Shown here piece after piece: positions 8,646-17,560 of a DNA stretch of 64,000 nucleotides. The notes below the pieces were generated by a model. It did no database searches and had not been told where the DNA came from. It saw only the letters and a list, made by a program, of their open reading frames with translations. The stretch is from the NCBI RefSeq assembly GCF_017654315.1, contig NZ_CP072203.1, positions 4,464,001 to 4,528,000 of the forward strand, written 5' to 3'. Position 1 is the first letter of the stretch, and every line of letters starts with the position of its first letter. The translations under genes and the position numbers were made by a program. The stretch is from Gordonia polyisoprenivorans (lineage in GTDB: Bacteria; Actinomycetota; Actinomycetes; Mycobacteriales; Mycobacteriaceae).

Positions 8646-9218
8646 TCATACCGGACGAAGTTCGGCCGCGCCGAACGACACGTCGAACTGCACACACCAC
8701 AGCACCACCGCCGGGAACCGGGCGAGGTCGGTGGTCGCGGGCACCTGATACACCTGATTGCCACGGTTGCCCTTGATCGGGCCGAGGTCGACGTGCGGGG
8801 CGCCGCCTGCGGTACGCCAGCCGGCGAAGCCGCCGATCACCTCCCCGGCCGAGAGCCACACGTGCACATCGGGGCCGGTGGTGGTGTCGAGGTTCTCGAT
8901 GGCGAGAATCCTTGAGCCGTACGGCTTCTCGATGATCGACACGGCACCGGTGGTGTCGTGTTCGTGGCTGATGAACGTCCCCGACGAGAGCACCACGGGC
9001 GTGGCCGATGAGGTACCCGACGCCGGCGCGCCGCTCGCGGCGACCGGGATCTCGTCGGCGATCTCGGTGTCGACGAACACCAACCACGGCTTGAAGATCA
9101 CGCCGCCGACCACCGCCGCGACGATGACCACCACACCGAGTCCGGCGAGCACCCAGGGCCAACGCCGGCGTCGGGGCGGCCCGCCCTGGTGCGGAGTCCG
9201 GTGTCCACGTTCGACCAT
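8646..9218 (-). CDS. Membrane-anchored DM13-domain protein
   Basis: 190 aa. A basic N-terminus (HQGGPPRRRR) precedes one transmembrane helix (about 20-42). The remainder is extracytoplasmic: a spacer rich in Ala/Ser/Thr, then a DM13 domain recognisable by GTFISHEHDTTGAV, DVHVWLS, LGPIKGNRGNQVYQVP and the VVLWCVQFDVSFG ending with its conserved Cys. DM13 domains are thought to be redox or electron-transfer modules. The partner is unknown here. It stands alone, 85 nt downstream of dapE on the same strand and divergent from the next gene. Confidence 0.85.
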   Translation of the reverse strand: MVERGHRTPHQGGPPRRRRWPWVLAGLGVVVIVAAVVGGVIFKPWLVFVDTEIADEIPVAASGAPASGTSSATPVVLSSGTFISHEHDTTGAVSIIEKPYGSRILAIENLDTTTGPDVHVWLSAGEVIGGFAGWRTAGGAPHVDLGPIKGNRGNQVYQVPATTDLARFPAVVLWCVQFDVSFGAAELRPV

Positions 9219-9277
9219 GATGCGACAATACGGACATCACACGGCCACGACCAGCGCGTTCGGCCGTTCGGATGATG

Positions 9278-9321
9278 GCTCGATCGTGTCCGGAGATGAG
9301 CTCGATCGTGTCCGGAGATGA
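9278..9321 (+). repeat. Perfect 22-nt tandem duplication
   Basis: Two identical 22-nt copies (9278-9299 and 9300-9321), each beginning GCTCGATCGTG and ending GGAGATGA, lie in the divergent intergenic region between the DM13 gene and the small membrane protein. They could be a duplicated operator for either promoter or a recent slippage event. No function is evident. Confidence 0.85.
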
Positions 9322-9402
9322 TCGGCGAAACGTCTACTCGACTGTCGTGACCGTCGTAGCGTGGAGGTGTAGCGGAGTGTTCGAACCGAGGAGATGATCG
9401 CC

Positions 9403-9705
9403 ATGTCCGCTCGTTCTCACGATGTCCACCGTTCTCATGATTCCCACGGTCAGCATCCTGCGGGGGTGCTGGCGTTCTTCCTGCTCATCGTCGGTTTCGC
9501 GAGCCTGGCCGTGCTGCTCGTGTCGGTGGTGGTCGGCAACACCGCGCTGGCCGTCACCGCCGCCGTCGTCGGACTGCTCGCCTTCGGTGTCGCCGCCACG
9601 ACGATGACCATGCTGGGCCGGAAGCTGCATCACAGCGCACTGATTCCCGACTACACCGACACCGAGACGGAGCACTACCTGCGCGACTATCGACACAGTG
9701 ATTGA
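9403..9705 (+). CDS. Small two-helix membrane protein, His-rich N-terminus
   Basis: 100 aa of unknown function. The N-terminus is His/Ser-rich (HDVHRSHDSHGQH). Two transmembrane helices follow (about 23-45 and 48-68), then a short cytoplasmic tail ending in an acidic/Tyr-rich segment (DYTDTETEHYLRDY). An in-frame ATG lies 9 nt upstream, but the GAGGAG ribosome site (9388-9393) abuts it directly and is well spaced from the ATG at 9403, so 9403 was chosen. The His cluster might bind metal; that is speculation. Confidence 0.8.
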   Translation: MSARSHDVHRSHDSHGQHPAGVLAFFLLIVGFASLAVLLVSVVVGNTALAVTAAVVGLLAFGVAATTMTMLGRKLHHSALIPDYTDTETEHYLRDYRHSD

Positions 9706-9750
9706 CCTGGCGGCTCCGCCGCGGCCTGACTTGGCGGCTCCGCCGCGGCG
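9703..9750 (+). repeat. 24-nt tandem repeat beginning at a stop codon
   Basis: Two 24-nt copies (9703-9726, 9727-9750) differ at two positions. Each begins with TGA and contains the short hairpin GGCGGCTCCGCC. The first TGA is the stop codon of the small membrane protein, so the duplication repeats its stop. A third degenerate start (TGACCCGGCGG) follows. It may act as a weak terminator upstream of dapD. Confidence 0.8.
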
Positions 9751-9811
9751 TGACCCGGCGGTCTGATCCGGCTGCCGACCACACGACGCCCCACCGGTAA
9801 GCTCGGGTGCC

Positions 9812-10777
9812 GTGACGAACAATGGTGCACACGCAGTCGGAATCGCCACGGTGACCAACGGGGGTTCCGCCGATCCCGGCGTCATCCTCGACGTCTGGTT
9901 CCCCGAGCCGCAGCTCGGTACGAGTGAGCAGAGCGGCACGACGATCCTGGACGACACCGCTACCCCCGGCGACCTCCGTGACCTCGTCGGCGTCGACGCC
10001 GTCCGCCGGGTCAAGACCGTCGCCGTGTCGACCACGATTGCCGATCTGTCGGCGCCGCCAGTCGACGCCTACGACGTCTACCTGCGTCTGCACCTGCTCT
10101 CGCATCGCCTCGTCGCGCCGCACGGCGCCAACCTCGACGGCATCTTCGGCCTACTCGCCAACGTCGTGTGGACCAATCACGGCCCGTGCCCCGTCGAGGG
10201 ATTCGAGAAGATCCGCGCCGGGCTGCGCGCCCGCGGCGCGGTGACCGTCTACAGCATCGACAAGTTCCCCCGCATGGTCGATTACGTCGCGCCCGGTGGT
10301 GTACGCATCGGTGACGCCGACCGCGTCCGACTCGGCGCGCACCTCGCGCCCGGCACCACGGTCATGCACGAGGGCTTCGTGAACTTCAACGCCGGCACCC
10401 TCGGCGAGTCGATGGTCGAGGGCCGCATCTCGGCGGGTGTCGTCGTCGGCGACGGCTCCGACATCGGCGGCGGCGCGTCCACGATGGGCACGCTGTCCGG
10501 GGGCGGCAAGGAGCGCATCGTGCTCGGCAAGCGCTGCCTGCTGGGCGCGAACTCCGGCTGCGGCATCCCGCTCGGCGACGACTGCGTCATCGAGGCCGGC
10601 CTCTACGTCACCGCGGGCACCAAGGTCACCGGGCCCGACGGGACCACCGTCAAGGCCCGCGACCTCTCCGGCCAGTCCAATCTGCTGTTCCGTCGCAACA
10701 GCCTCAACGGCGCCGTCGAGGTGGTCCCGTGGAAGGGCGACGGCATCGCCCTCAACGAGGCCCTGCACAAGAACTGA
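9812..10777 (+). CDS. dapD: Tetrahydrodipicolinate N-succinyltransferase
   Basis: 321 aa enzyme transferring succinyl from succinyl-CoA to tetrahydrodipicolinate in the lysine/DAP pathway. The start is GTG. The N-terminal domain (to about 150) is the actinobacterial type. The C-terminal half is a left-handed beta-helix seen as hexapeptide-like runs: [54 protein letters not shown], then [22 protein letters not shown], given here in parts. E-S-M-V-E-G-R and G-G-G-A-S are conserved in the family. It forms a trimer in characterised homologues. Confidence 0.96.
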   Translation: MTNNGAHAVGIATVTNGGSADPGVILDVWFPEPQLGTSEQSGTTILDDTATPGDLRDLVGVDAVRRVKTVAVSTTIADLSAPPVDAYDVYLRLHLLSHRLVAPHGANLDGIFGLLANVVWTNHGPCPVEGFEKIRAGLRARGAVTVYSIDKFPRMVDYVAPGGVRIGDADRVRLGAHLAPGTTVMHEGFVNFNAGTLGESMVEGRISAGVVVGDGSDIGGGASTMGTLSGGGKERIVLGKRCLLGANSGCGIPLGDDCVIEAGLYVTAGTKVTGPDGTTVKARDLSGQSNLLFRRNSLNGAVEVVPWKGDGIALNEALHKN

Positions 10778-10855
10778 CACCAACACACCGCCGACTGCCG
10801 GGATCTGTCCGAAACGTTCAAGACGCCCGGGGTGCGGTGGCCATACGTTGAGCGT

Positions 10856-11266
10856 ATGACCGACACAACACGCACTACGGGACCGATCCTCGACGCCCTG
10901 TCCATCGTCGTCGCCGACATGGCGGCCACCGTCGACTTCTACACTCATCTGGGTCTGCGGTTCGATCCCGGCGCCGCCGACGCCCCGCACGCGGAGAGTT
11001 CGGTGGGCCCGATGAGGATTCTCTTCGACACCCGCGCCGTCGTCGAATCGTTCATGCCGGGGTGGACCGAACCCGCGGGCGGCCACCGGATGGCGCTCGC
11101 CTTCGCCTGCGCAACCCCCGCCGATGTCGACGCCGAGCACACCGCGCTCGTCGCCGCCGGACACCGGTCGATACGCGAACCGTTCGACGCCTTCTGGGGT
11201 CAGCGCTATGCCGTCATCGCCGACCCCGACGGCAACCCCGTCGACCTCTACAGCCCGCTGGCCTGA
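10856..11266 (+). CDS. VOC-superfamily (glyoxalase/bleomycin resistance-like) protein
   Basis: 136 aa single-unit vicinal oxygen chelate protein. Two beta-alpha-beta-beta-beta halves are apparent: ALSIVVADMAATVDFYTHLGLRF at the start and AFDAFWGQRYAVIADPDGNPVDLYSP at the end, with the usual DPDGN turn. Metal ligands of glyoxalase I are not clearly conserved, so the substrate is unknown. The ATG at 10856 was taken because the fold starts shortly after it. An upstream in-frame ATG would add eight residues without homology. It converges on the AraC gene with a 19-nt overlap of 3' ends. Confidence 0.85.
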   Translation: MTDTTRTTGPILDALSIVVADMAATVDFYTHLGLRFDPGAADAPHAESSVGPMRILFDTRAVVESFMPGWTEPAGGHRMALAFACATPADVDAEHTALVAAGHRSIREPFDAFWGQRYAVIADPDGNPVDLYSPLA

Positions 11267-11943
11267 CCGCCACCGGTCCACGCCGTCGGCGGCCCGCCGG
11301 CGAGTTCGGCGAAGTCGCGGCACATGTGCGCATGGTCGGCGTATCCCGCGCGCGCAGCGATGCCGCTCAGATCCTCCCCGGCGTCGTCGAGTAGCGCCAG
11401 CGCGGCCTGCATCCGCAGGATCCGGGCGAGAGTCTTGGGGCCATAACCGAAGTACTGCAACGAGATCCGGTGCAGGGTGCGCACCGACACCGACACCGTG
11501 TCGGCACAAGCGGAGACCGGGACGCCACGGACGAGCATCGAGGCCAGCGTGCCGATCCACGGCGGGAGTGGCTCACCCGGCACTGCGTCGCACAGCGCGG
11601 ACAGGACCGCGCCCACATCGTCGGCAGCAGCGAGTGTCTCCTCCCAGCGGCGCACGCCCGACGCCGGCCAGAGATCGCTCAGCGACACCCGCGAGTCCCG
11701 GAACTCCGATGCGGGGACACCGAGAAGTCCGGGCGCGTACCCCGGCGCGAAGCGCAATCCGGTCATGTCCCGGTGCCGGTCGGTACGGAAGACGTACGGT
11801 CCGGTGTCGGGACCCGCAACCAGCAGTTCCTCACCGGTCCAGATCAGATCCATGCATCCGTCCGGCAGGATGATCGACTCGCCGGGTGCGGTATCGGCGC
11901 GCCAGCACGTCGCCGGCCTCGCAGGACACTCCGCGAATGTCAC
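11248..11943 (-). CDS. AraC-family transcriptional regulator
   Basis: 231 aa. The N-terminal half resembles the DUF6597-type sensor domain found in many AraC regulators (ILPDGCMDLIWTGEELLVAGPDTGP). The C-terminal two-HTH domain runs from about 130 to 225, with VSVRTLHRISLQYFGYGPKTLARILRMQAAL and the second recognition part AGYADHAHMCRDFAELAGGPPTAW. It may control the convergent VOC gene or itself; no operator is evident. It starts 13 nt from the dapC stop on the same strand. Confidence 0.9.
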   Translation of the reverse strand: MTFAECPARPATCWRADTAPGESIILPDGCMDLIWTGEELLVAGPDTGPYVFRTDRHRDMTGLRFAPGYAPGLLGVPASEFRDSRVSLSDLWPASGVRRWEETLAAADDVGAVLSALCDAVPGEPLPPWIGTLASMLVRGVPVSACADTVSVSVRTLHRISLQYFGYGPKTLARILRMQAALALLDDAGEDLSGIAARAGYADHAHMCRDFAELAGGPPTAWTGGGQASGL

Positions 11944-11956
11944 CGGCGACCGCGTC

Positions 11957-13072
11957 TCAGCCGAGCCGCTGCACCGCGGTGGCGATCCGCTCGTCGGTCG
12001 CCGTCAACGCGATCCGCACGTGGTCGACGCCCGCGGGCCCGTAGAAGTCGCCCGGCGCGGCGAGGATGCCTCGCTGCGCGAGCCAATCGACGGTCTCCCG
12101 GCACGGTTCGCCGCGGGTGGCCCACAGGTACAGACCGGCTTCGGAGTGGTCGATGGCGAAACCCGCTGCGCGGACCGCCGCGGCCAGCTCGGTTCGGCGC
12201 TCGGCATACCGGGCGCGCTGGACCTCGACGTGCGCATCATCGGTGAGCGCTGCTGTCATCGCCGCCTGGATCGGGTACGGAACCATCAGCCCGGCATGTT
12301 TGCGAACGGCCAGCAGCTCGGCGATCAGGTCGCGGTCACCGGCGAAGAAACCCGCGCGATAGGACGCCAGGTTGGAGATCTTCGACAACGAGTGGACCGC
12401 GAGCAGACCGGTGTGGTCGCCGTCGGAGACACGCGGGTCGAGCACCGAGACGGCCTCGGCATCCCACGACAAACCGAGATAACACTCGTCGGAGATGACG
12501 ACGGTCCCACGCTCGCGTGCCCAGTCGATCACCTTGCGCAGGTGGTCGACCCCGAGCACCTTGCCGGTCGGATTGGACGGTGAGTTCAGGAACAGCACGG
12601 CCGGGCGTGCCGGTCCGAGTGCCACCGTCGAATCGGCGCGCACCGGTGTCGCACCGGCCAGCAGGGCACTGACCTCATAGGTCGGGTAGGCAACCTCCGG
12701 GATGACGACCATCTCGCCGGCACCGACACCCAGCGTCGAGACCACCCCGGCGATGGCTTCCTTGGTGCCGATCACCGGGAGGATGCTCGACTCGTCCACG
12801 CCGACGGCTCCGTAGCGACGGCTCAGCGCCGCAGCCGCGGCGGCACGCAGGGCCTCGGTACCGATCGTCGTCGGATAGCCCGGGAACCCCGAGGCCTCCG
12901 CGAGGGCCTCACGGATGACCGGATCGACCGGATCGACCGGGGTACCGACCGAGAGATCGACGATGCCGCCGGGATGGGAGTTCGCCGTGGCCTTCGCCTC
13001 GGCGAGGGTGTCCCACGGGAAATCGGGGAGGGCGGCACTGACCCGGCGTCGGGCCGGACGGTCACCGGTCAC
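11957..13072 (-). CDS. dapC: Succinyldiaminopimelate transaminase, actinobacterial type
   Basis: 371 aa fold-type I PLP aminotransferase converting N-succinyl-2-amino-6-ketopimelate to succinyl-DAP. Seen: IGTKEAIAGV, the substrate region LNSPSNPTGKVL, VISDECYLGLSW, the PLP-lysine motif VHSLSKISNLASYRAGFFAGD, and a C-terminal Arg in DHVRIAL for carboxylate binding. The start is GTG, 7 nt after the ferredoxin stop. The fdxC-dapC pair is conserved in Mycobacteriales (Rv1177-Rv1178). A generic aminotransferase role remains possible. Confidence 0.93.
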   Translation of the reverse strand: MTGDRPARRRVSAALPDFPWDTLAEAKATANSHPGGIVDLSVGTPVDPVDPVIREALAEASGFPGYPTTIGTEALRAAAAAALSRRYGAVGVDESSILPVIGTKEAIAGVVSTLGVGAGEMVVIPEVAYPTYEVSALLAGATPVRADSTVALGPARPAVLFLNSPSNPTGKVLGVDHLRKVIDWARERGTVVISDECYLGLSWDAEAVSVLDPRVSDGDHTGLLAVHSLSKISNLASYRAGFFAGDRDLIAELLAVRKHAGLMVPYPIQAAMTAALTDDAHVEVQRARYAERRTELAAAVRAAGFAIDHSEAGLYLWATRGEPCRETVDWLAQRGILAAPGDFYGPAGVDHVRIALTATDERIATAVQRLG

Positions 13073-13079
13073 CTCGAGC

Positions 13080-13409
13080 TCAGTCCTCGTCCTCGTTCAT
13101 CGGGGGCAGTTGCTTGATGAAAGGCGGATCGAAATCGGTCTTGCCGACCTTGCTGGCACCGCCCGGCGAGCCGAGCTCGTCGAAGAAGTCGGCGTTGGCA
13201 CTGACGTACGGATCCCATTCGTCGGGGACGTCATCCTCGTAGAAGATGGCCTCCACCGGACACACCGGCTCGCAGGCACCACAGTCCACACATTCATCCG
13301 GCTGGATGTAGAGACTGCGACCACCTTCGTAGATGCAATCGACCGGGCATTCCTCCACACATGCCTTGTCCATCACATCCACGCAGGGTTCCGCGATGAT
13401 GTAGGTCAC
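13080..13409 (-). CDS. fdxC: 7Fe ferredoxin
   Basis: 109 aa low-potential electron carrier of the FdxA/FdxC type. Cluster ligands: C9, C17, C21 and C25 in the first half, then C40, C43, C46 and C50 in CVDCGACEPVCP. The Cys spacing of the first motif (CX7CX3CP) is that of [3Fe-4S]/[4Fe-4S] 7Fe ferredoxins, and the family's acidic C-terminal extension is present. The start is GTG (13409), preceded by AAAGGAG at good spacing. It may supply electrons to radical-SAM or P450 enzymes. The nearby CofG is a plausible but unproven client. Confidence 0.95.
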   Translation of the reverse strand: MTYIIAEPCVDVMDKACVEECPVDCIYEGGRSLYIQPDECVDCGACEPVCPVEAIFYEDDVPDEWDPYVSANADFFDELGSPGGASKVGKTDFDPPFIKQLPPMNEDED

Positions 13410-13769
13410 CACACACTCCTTTGCTGCAAGCACTTCGGGTCGGCCGCCGTCGTCCGGCCGGCCGAGATGTACGCGAGGGCTGGTCGCGCCGAACACGCAT
13501 GCAGCGGCAATCCGCAGCTCCACACCGCACACACGTGTCGTCCTAGAGTATCTGCCCACCAGCAGGCCCTCCCACACCCGCCCCTGCTCGCCGGCGGTCG
13601 TTGAGTCACAAATCACACCGAGACCCGGTTGCACCCAGGGTGAGGAGAACCCTCCCGCTCGCGCCGATGCCCGGCCACCCTGGTCGCGTGAGCACTCCAT
13701 CGAGGCGATGTCGCGGCCGTCACCGTATCCGGCGCACTCTCCCCTCGCCCCTCGTTCACAGGAGAACTC
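13410..13769 (+). promoter_or_regulatory. Divergent promoter region with a possible structured leader
   Basis: This 360-nt gene-free stretch separates fdxC (minus) from the cysteine dioxygenase gene (plus). On the plus strand an 8-bp perfect pairing, CCAGGGTG (13635-13642) with CACCCTGG (13676-13683), encloses a smaller GAGG/CCTC hairpin. The whole precedes the dioxygenase start by about 90 nt. It looks like a folded 5' leader, but it matches no riboswitch consensus I can recall (not SAM-I, SAM-IV, TPP or cobalamin). An AGGAG ribosome site lies just before the ATG. Confident promoter boxes could not be assigned. Confidence 0.4.
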
Positions 13770-14399
13770 ATGACCTCGACCCTGCCCTCCCGTACCCAGC
13801 CAACCCGTACGTACCGCCCGGACCGCTCCGCCCGCCACACCGCCGCCCACCTACCGACCCGGCTGCGTCCGGCCGACCTGCTGCGGATCACCGACCAGGG
13901 CGTCGCCGACGTCCTCGACGGACGATATGACCGCCTGCTGCCCGCAACCTGGGACCCGGTGGAACGGTGGTCGACCCGTCTGGAATCCGACGACGACCTC
14001 GACCTGTGGCTGATCAGCTGGACGCCGGACCGCTCCACCGACCTGCACGACCACGCCGGATCGCTCGGCGCCCTGACCGTCCTGAGCGGCGCACTGCGCG
14101 AATACCGCTGGACCGGAGACGATCTCGCGCTGCGCATCCTCTCGGCCGGTGATCAGGCCGCATTTCCTCTCGGCTGGGTCCACGACGTGCAGCACCACGG
14201 CAGCATCCCGCCCGCGCGTGGGCTCACCGCCCCGACGGGCGACACCTCCGTGCCCACTCCGAGCGTGGCCACTCCGAGTGGTCCGACGCTCAGCGTCCAC
14301 GCCTACTCCCCGCCGCTGACCGCGATGTCGTTCTACGAGGTCACCGACGGCGGCGCGCTCCGCCGGACCCGGACCGAACTGACCGACGAACCGGAGTAG
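13770..14399 (+). CDS. Cysteine dioxygenase-like cupin
   Basis: 209 aa cupin related to type I cysteine dioxygenases, which oxidise cysteine to cysteine sulfinate with non-haem Fe(II). The Fe ligands are visible: H93 and H95 in TDLHDHAGS, and H138 in GWVHDVQHHG. SVHAYSPPLTAMSFYEV supplies the conserved C-terminal strand. A low-complexity Thr/Pro/Ser insertion (about 155-172) sits in a loop. It is followed after 18 nt by a rhodanese gene, which supports a sulfur-catabolism unit. Thiol substrate (cysteine or 3-mercaptopropionate) cannot be told from sequence. Confidence 0.87.
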   Translation: MTSTLPSRTQPTRTYRPDRSARHTAAHLPTRLRPADLLRITDQGVADVLDGRYDRLLPATWDPVERWSTRLESDDDLDLWLISWTPDRSTDLHDHAGSLGALTVLSGALREYRWTGDDLALRILSAGDQAAFPLGWVHDVQHHGSIPPARGLTAPTGDTSVPTPSVATPSGPTLSVHAYSPPLTAMSFYEVTDGGALRRTRTELTDEPE

Positions 14400-14417
14400 A
14401 ACACCTATCGTGAACCC

Positions 14418-14792
14418 ATGCCGATGACCATCGACGACATGCTCCTCGTCGCGCGGGAGTCCCTGCAACGACTGCCCGCCGAGGATCTCGACGCCGAACT
14501 CGCCGCCGGTGCCGTGCTCGTCGACATCCGGCCCGCCGCGCAACGCGCCGCCGAAGGGGAGGTTCCCGAGGCACTCGTCATCGAACGCAACGTCCTGGAA
14601 TGGCGATGCGATCCGGCCAGCGACGCGCGCATCACACAAGCCGTCGACCACGACGTACGGTGGATCATCCTGTGCTCGGAGGGATACACCTCGAGCCTGG
14701 CGGCGGCATCGTTGCAGCAGTTGGGATTACACCGGGCCACCGATGTCGTCGGGGGCTACCGGGCCCTCGCGGCGCACCACGATCGCCGGTGA
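14418..14792 (+). CDS. Rhodanese-domain sulfurtransferase
   Basis: 124 aa single rhodanese domain. LVDIRPAAQRAAEGEVPEAL is the substrate-side segment, and the active-site loop is CSEGYTSS with the persulfide-carrying Cys at 86. It probably moves sulfane sulfur in the cytoplasm. It is co-directional with the cysteine dioxygenase-like gene 18 nt upstream, so the two likely form one operon for cysteine/thiol sulfur turnover. It converges on cofG with an 11-nt gap. Confidence 0.9.
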   Translation: MPMTIDDMLLVARESLQRLPAEDLDAELAAGAVLVDIRPAAQRAAEGEVPEALVIERNVLEWRCDPASDARITQAVDHDVRWIILCSEGYTSSLAAASLQQLGLHRATDVVGGYRALAAHHDRR

Positions 14793-14803
14793 TGTCGCGG
14801 GGC

Positions 14804-16048
14804 TCACGCCACCGCCGGCCACGTCCGGGGTGACGGAATCCGGTCGGCGGCCAGACCGCTGTCCGGATCGCTCAGGGCCGCCACGTGATCATGCAGTGCC
14901 GGATCGATCCACGACGACGCGTCGAGGATGTACGGCGGCTGCGCGGTGAGACGTTCGGTCAGGGTGAATCCGGCGCCGGCGGTGAGATCGGCGAGCACGT
15001 CGAGGTTGGGCCAGGGACGTTCGGGATTGACGTGATCGGGTGTCAACGGCGACACCCCGCCCCAGTCGTCGACGCCGGAGGCGATGAGTGCCTCGCACTC
15101 GGCTGCCGACACCAGGTTCGGCGGCGCCTGGATTCGCATGTGCGGACCGAGTACGATCCGCGCGGTCGCGACCGCGGCGAGGAATTCGGTCATCTCGGCG
15201 TCGGGGGTGCCGCGCATCGCGGTGTCCGGCTTGGCCCGGAAGTTCTGCACGATCACTTCCTGGATGTGCCCGCCCGCCGCGGCGATCTCGGCCATCGCGA
15301 GCAGCGATTGCGCTCTCTCGGTGAGACTTTCGCCGATGCCCACGAGTATTCCGGTGGTGAACGGAATCCCGACCGCACCCGCATCGCGCAACACCTGCAG
15401 CCGTACCAGCGGATCCTTGTCGGGGCTGCCGTAGTGAGGCATACCCTTCTCGGTGAACAGCCGGCGCGAGGTGGTTTCGAGCATCATGCCCATCGACGGG
15501 GCGACCGGACGCAGGGCGGTCATCTCCTCGGCGCTCATCACCCCCGGATTCAGGTGCGGCAACAGTCCCGTTTGTGACAGGACCGCGATCGCGGCGGCGC
15601 GGACGTAGTCCAGCGTGGAGGTGTAACCACGCTCGGCCAGCCATTGCGCGGCCTGCGGCCATCGATCCTCCGGGCGATCGCCGAGGGTGAACAGCGCTTC
15701 CTTACAACCGAGTTCGGCACCCTTGCGGGCGATGTCGACGACCTCGTCGAGTTCGAGGTACATCCCCGCACCGGCGCGCGCGAGCTTTCCCGGGATCGTC
15801 ACGAAGGTGCAGTAGTGGCAGCGGTCGCGGCACAGTTTGGTCAGCGGGATGAACACCTTGCGCGAGTAGGTGACCTGCCCGGTTCGTCCCGCGGCCGCGA
15901 GGCCCTCGTCGCGGAGATCGGCGGCGATCCGTTGCAGCGCATGCAGATCGGAGCCGGACGCCGACAACAGTGTGCTCACCACCTCGTCGTCGGTGACCTC
16001 GGCGCTCGTCGCGGCATCGAGTGCCGCGGCCATGCTCATGGATGCCAT
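14804..16048 (-). CDS. cofG: CofG, FO synthase radical SAM subunit
   Basis: 414 aa protein matching the N-terminal half of fused FbiC. The radical-SAM cluster motif is intact: C73, C77 and C80 in [76 protein letters not shown] and IQAPPNLV are all conserved. CofG closes the deazaflavin ring of FO, the F420 chromophore, on the adduct made by CofH. In most mycobacteria CofG and CofH are fused. Here CofG is a separate last gene, 6 nt after a Baeyer-Villiger-type monooxygenase and downstream of a CofH-like gene lacking its own cluster motif. Confidence 0.93.
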   Translation of the reverse strand: MASMSMAAALDAATSAEVTDDEVVSTLLSASGSDLHALQRIAADLRDEGLAAAGRTGQVTYSRKVFIPLTKLCRDRCHYCTFVTIPGKLARAGAGMYLELDEVVDIARKGAELGCKEALFTLGDRPEDRWPQAAQWLAERGYTSTLDYVRAAAIAVLSQTGLLPHLNPGVMSAEEMTALRPVAPSMGMMLETTSRRLFTEKGMPHYGSPDKDPLVRLQVLRDAGAVGIPFTTGILVGIGESLTERAQSLLAMAEIAAAGGHIQEVIVQNFRAKPDTAMRGTPDAEMTEFLAAVATARIVLGPHMRIQAPPNLVSAAECEALIASGVDDWGGVSPLTPDHVNPERPWPNLDVLADLTAGAGFTLTERLTAQPPYILDASSWIDPALHDHVAALSDPDSGLAADRIPSPRTWPAVA

Positions 16049-16054
16049 GGGTGC

Positions 16055-17560
16055 TCACTCCCCTCGTTCGCTGGTGGTGGCCGCTGACAATCGGGTGAGG
16101 AACGGCTCCGGCTCGAACGTGCCGTTGCGCTCTCGGAACGACAACGCCGTCCCCGGCCAGAGCAGTGTCAGCCGACCACTCTCGGGATCGACATACCAAC
16201 TGTCACAACCGGTCAACCACACCGTATCGGAACTCCGGTCGTCGATCTCCCGGGTGTAGGCGGCCTCGGCGTCGGCGGTGACCTCCAGTGCGGCCACCCC
16301 CGCCTCGGCCATGTGATCGAGAGCGCCGACGACGTAGTCGAGTTGCGTCTCGATCATGTAGATCGCCGAATTGTGGCCGAGGGCCGCATTCGGGCCGTCG
16401 AGCACGAACATGTTCGGGAAACCGGCGACCACGGTCGAGGCATAGGAGACCATGCCGTGTCGCCAGTGGTCGGCGAGCAACTCGCCGTCCCGGCCGTGCA
16501 CGCGCGTAGCGACCGGCGGTCGCGCCGCCTCGAAACCTGTTGCCATCACCAGGATGTCGAGATCGTGGCTGCCGCCACTGGCCGCCCGCGCCTTCGATTC
16601 GACCACCGACTCGAGGGCGCCGGGCTCGAAGACGACGTTCTCGCGCAACAGCGTCGGATAGAAATCGTCACTGAGAAGTATTCGTTTACAACCGATCTCG
16701 TAATCGGGGGTGAGTTCGGCCCGCAGCACCGGATCGGGGATCTGGGCGCGCAGGTGCGTCAGGGCCCGCGCCCGGATCTCGTCGATGTCGGGACGGCGGC
16801 GCAGCCGTTGCGCGAACGCGGCGTCGGCATTGCGCAACAGTTCGTTGCGATGTGCGGCCGCCCGCTGCGGGTCGACGAGCTCGGCCCGCTCGGCAGCGTC
16901 GAGGCGACGATCCTCGCGCGGCACGATGTAGGGCGGGGTGCGGCTGAAGATGACGAGTTCGGCGGCGCGCGCGGCCACATGCGGCACGATCTGGATCGCC
17001 GACGCCCCGGTGCCGACCACCCCGACCCGGGCGCCCGTCAGTTCGAGATCGGGCTCCCAGGCGGCCGTGTGGACCACGGTCCCCGGGAAATCGTCGAGGC
17101 CCTCGATGTCGGGGATTCTCGGCTCCGACAACCGGCCGACGGCCAGCAGCAGGATCCGGGCGGTCAGCGACTGCGCACCGTCGACTCCTTCGGTGACCAG
17201 ATGCCATCGATCGCTCTCGGCATCCCAGGTGGCACAGGTGAGTTCGCGGCCGAGGCGGATGTGGTCGGCCAGTCCTTCGTCGTGTACGAGCCGGTCGAGA
17301 TAGGCGCGGATCTCGGCGCCGGCGGGATAAATCGCCGACCAGTCGGCGGGGGGACGGAACGAGAACGAATAGAGGTGACCGGGGATGTCGCAGGCGATGC
17401 CTGGATAGATGTTGTCACGCCAGGTGCCGCCGACGGCGTCGGCGCGTTCGAGGACCACAAACGATTCCCTCGCGCGCCGCGCCAGATGCGTGGCCATGCC
17501 CAGCCCGGCGAATCCCGCCCCGACGATCGCGACGTCGACCTGGGGTGCGGCCGCGGTCAC
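16055..17560 (-). CDS. Baeyer-Villiger-type FAD monooxygenase
   Basis: 501 aa class B flavoprotein monooxygenase. First Rossmann motif VGAGFAGLG (13-21) binds FAD. VGGTWRDNIYPGIACD is the classic ArAE/BVMO segment. The BVMO fingerprint FPGTVVHTAAW (158-168) fits FXGXXXHXXXW exactly. A second Rossmann motif, VGVVGTGASAIQ, binds NADPH. It starts with GTG overlapping the stop of the CofH-like gene (GTGA) and ends 6 nt before cofG, so it is embedded in the FO-synthase locus. The substrate is unknown. Ketone oxidation is the family norm, but operon position suggests a role with a deazaflavin or an F420-linked metabolite. Confidence 0.92.
   Translation of the reverse strand: MTAAAPQVDVAIVGAGFAGLGMATHLARRARESFVVLERADAVGGTWRDNIYPGIACDIPGHLYSFSFRPPADWSAIYPAGAEIRAYLDRLVHDEGLADHIRLGRELTCATWDAESDRWHLVTEGVDGAQSLTARILLLAVGRLSEPRIPDIEGLDDFPGTVVHTAAWEPDLELTGARVGVVGTGASAIQIVPHVAARAAELVIFSRTPPYIVPREDRRLDAAERAELVDPQRAAAHRNELLRNADAAFAQRLRRRPDIDEIRARALTHLRAQIPDPVLRAELTPDYEIGCKRILLSDDFYPTLLRENVVFEPGALESVVESKARAASGGSHDLDILVMATGFEAARPPVATRVHGRDGELLADHWRHGMVSYASTVVAGFPNMFVLDGPNAALGHNSAIYMIETQLDYVVGALDHMAEAGVAALEVTADAEAAYTREIDDRSSDTVWLTGCDSWYVDPESGRLTLLWPGTALSFRERNGTFEPEPFLTRLSAATTSERGE

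Noticed and set aside
13708-13773. Possible 21-codon upstream ORF whose stop overlaps the cysteine dioxygenase start
   Set aside because: No usable ribosome site, no Cys codons (which a cysteine-sensing leader would need), and nothing else to support it.
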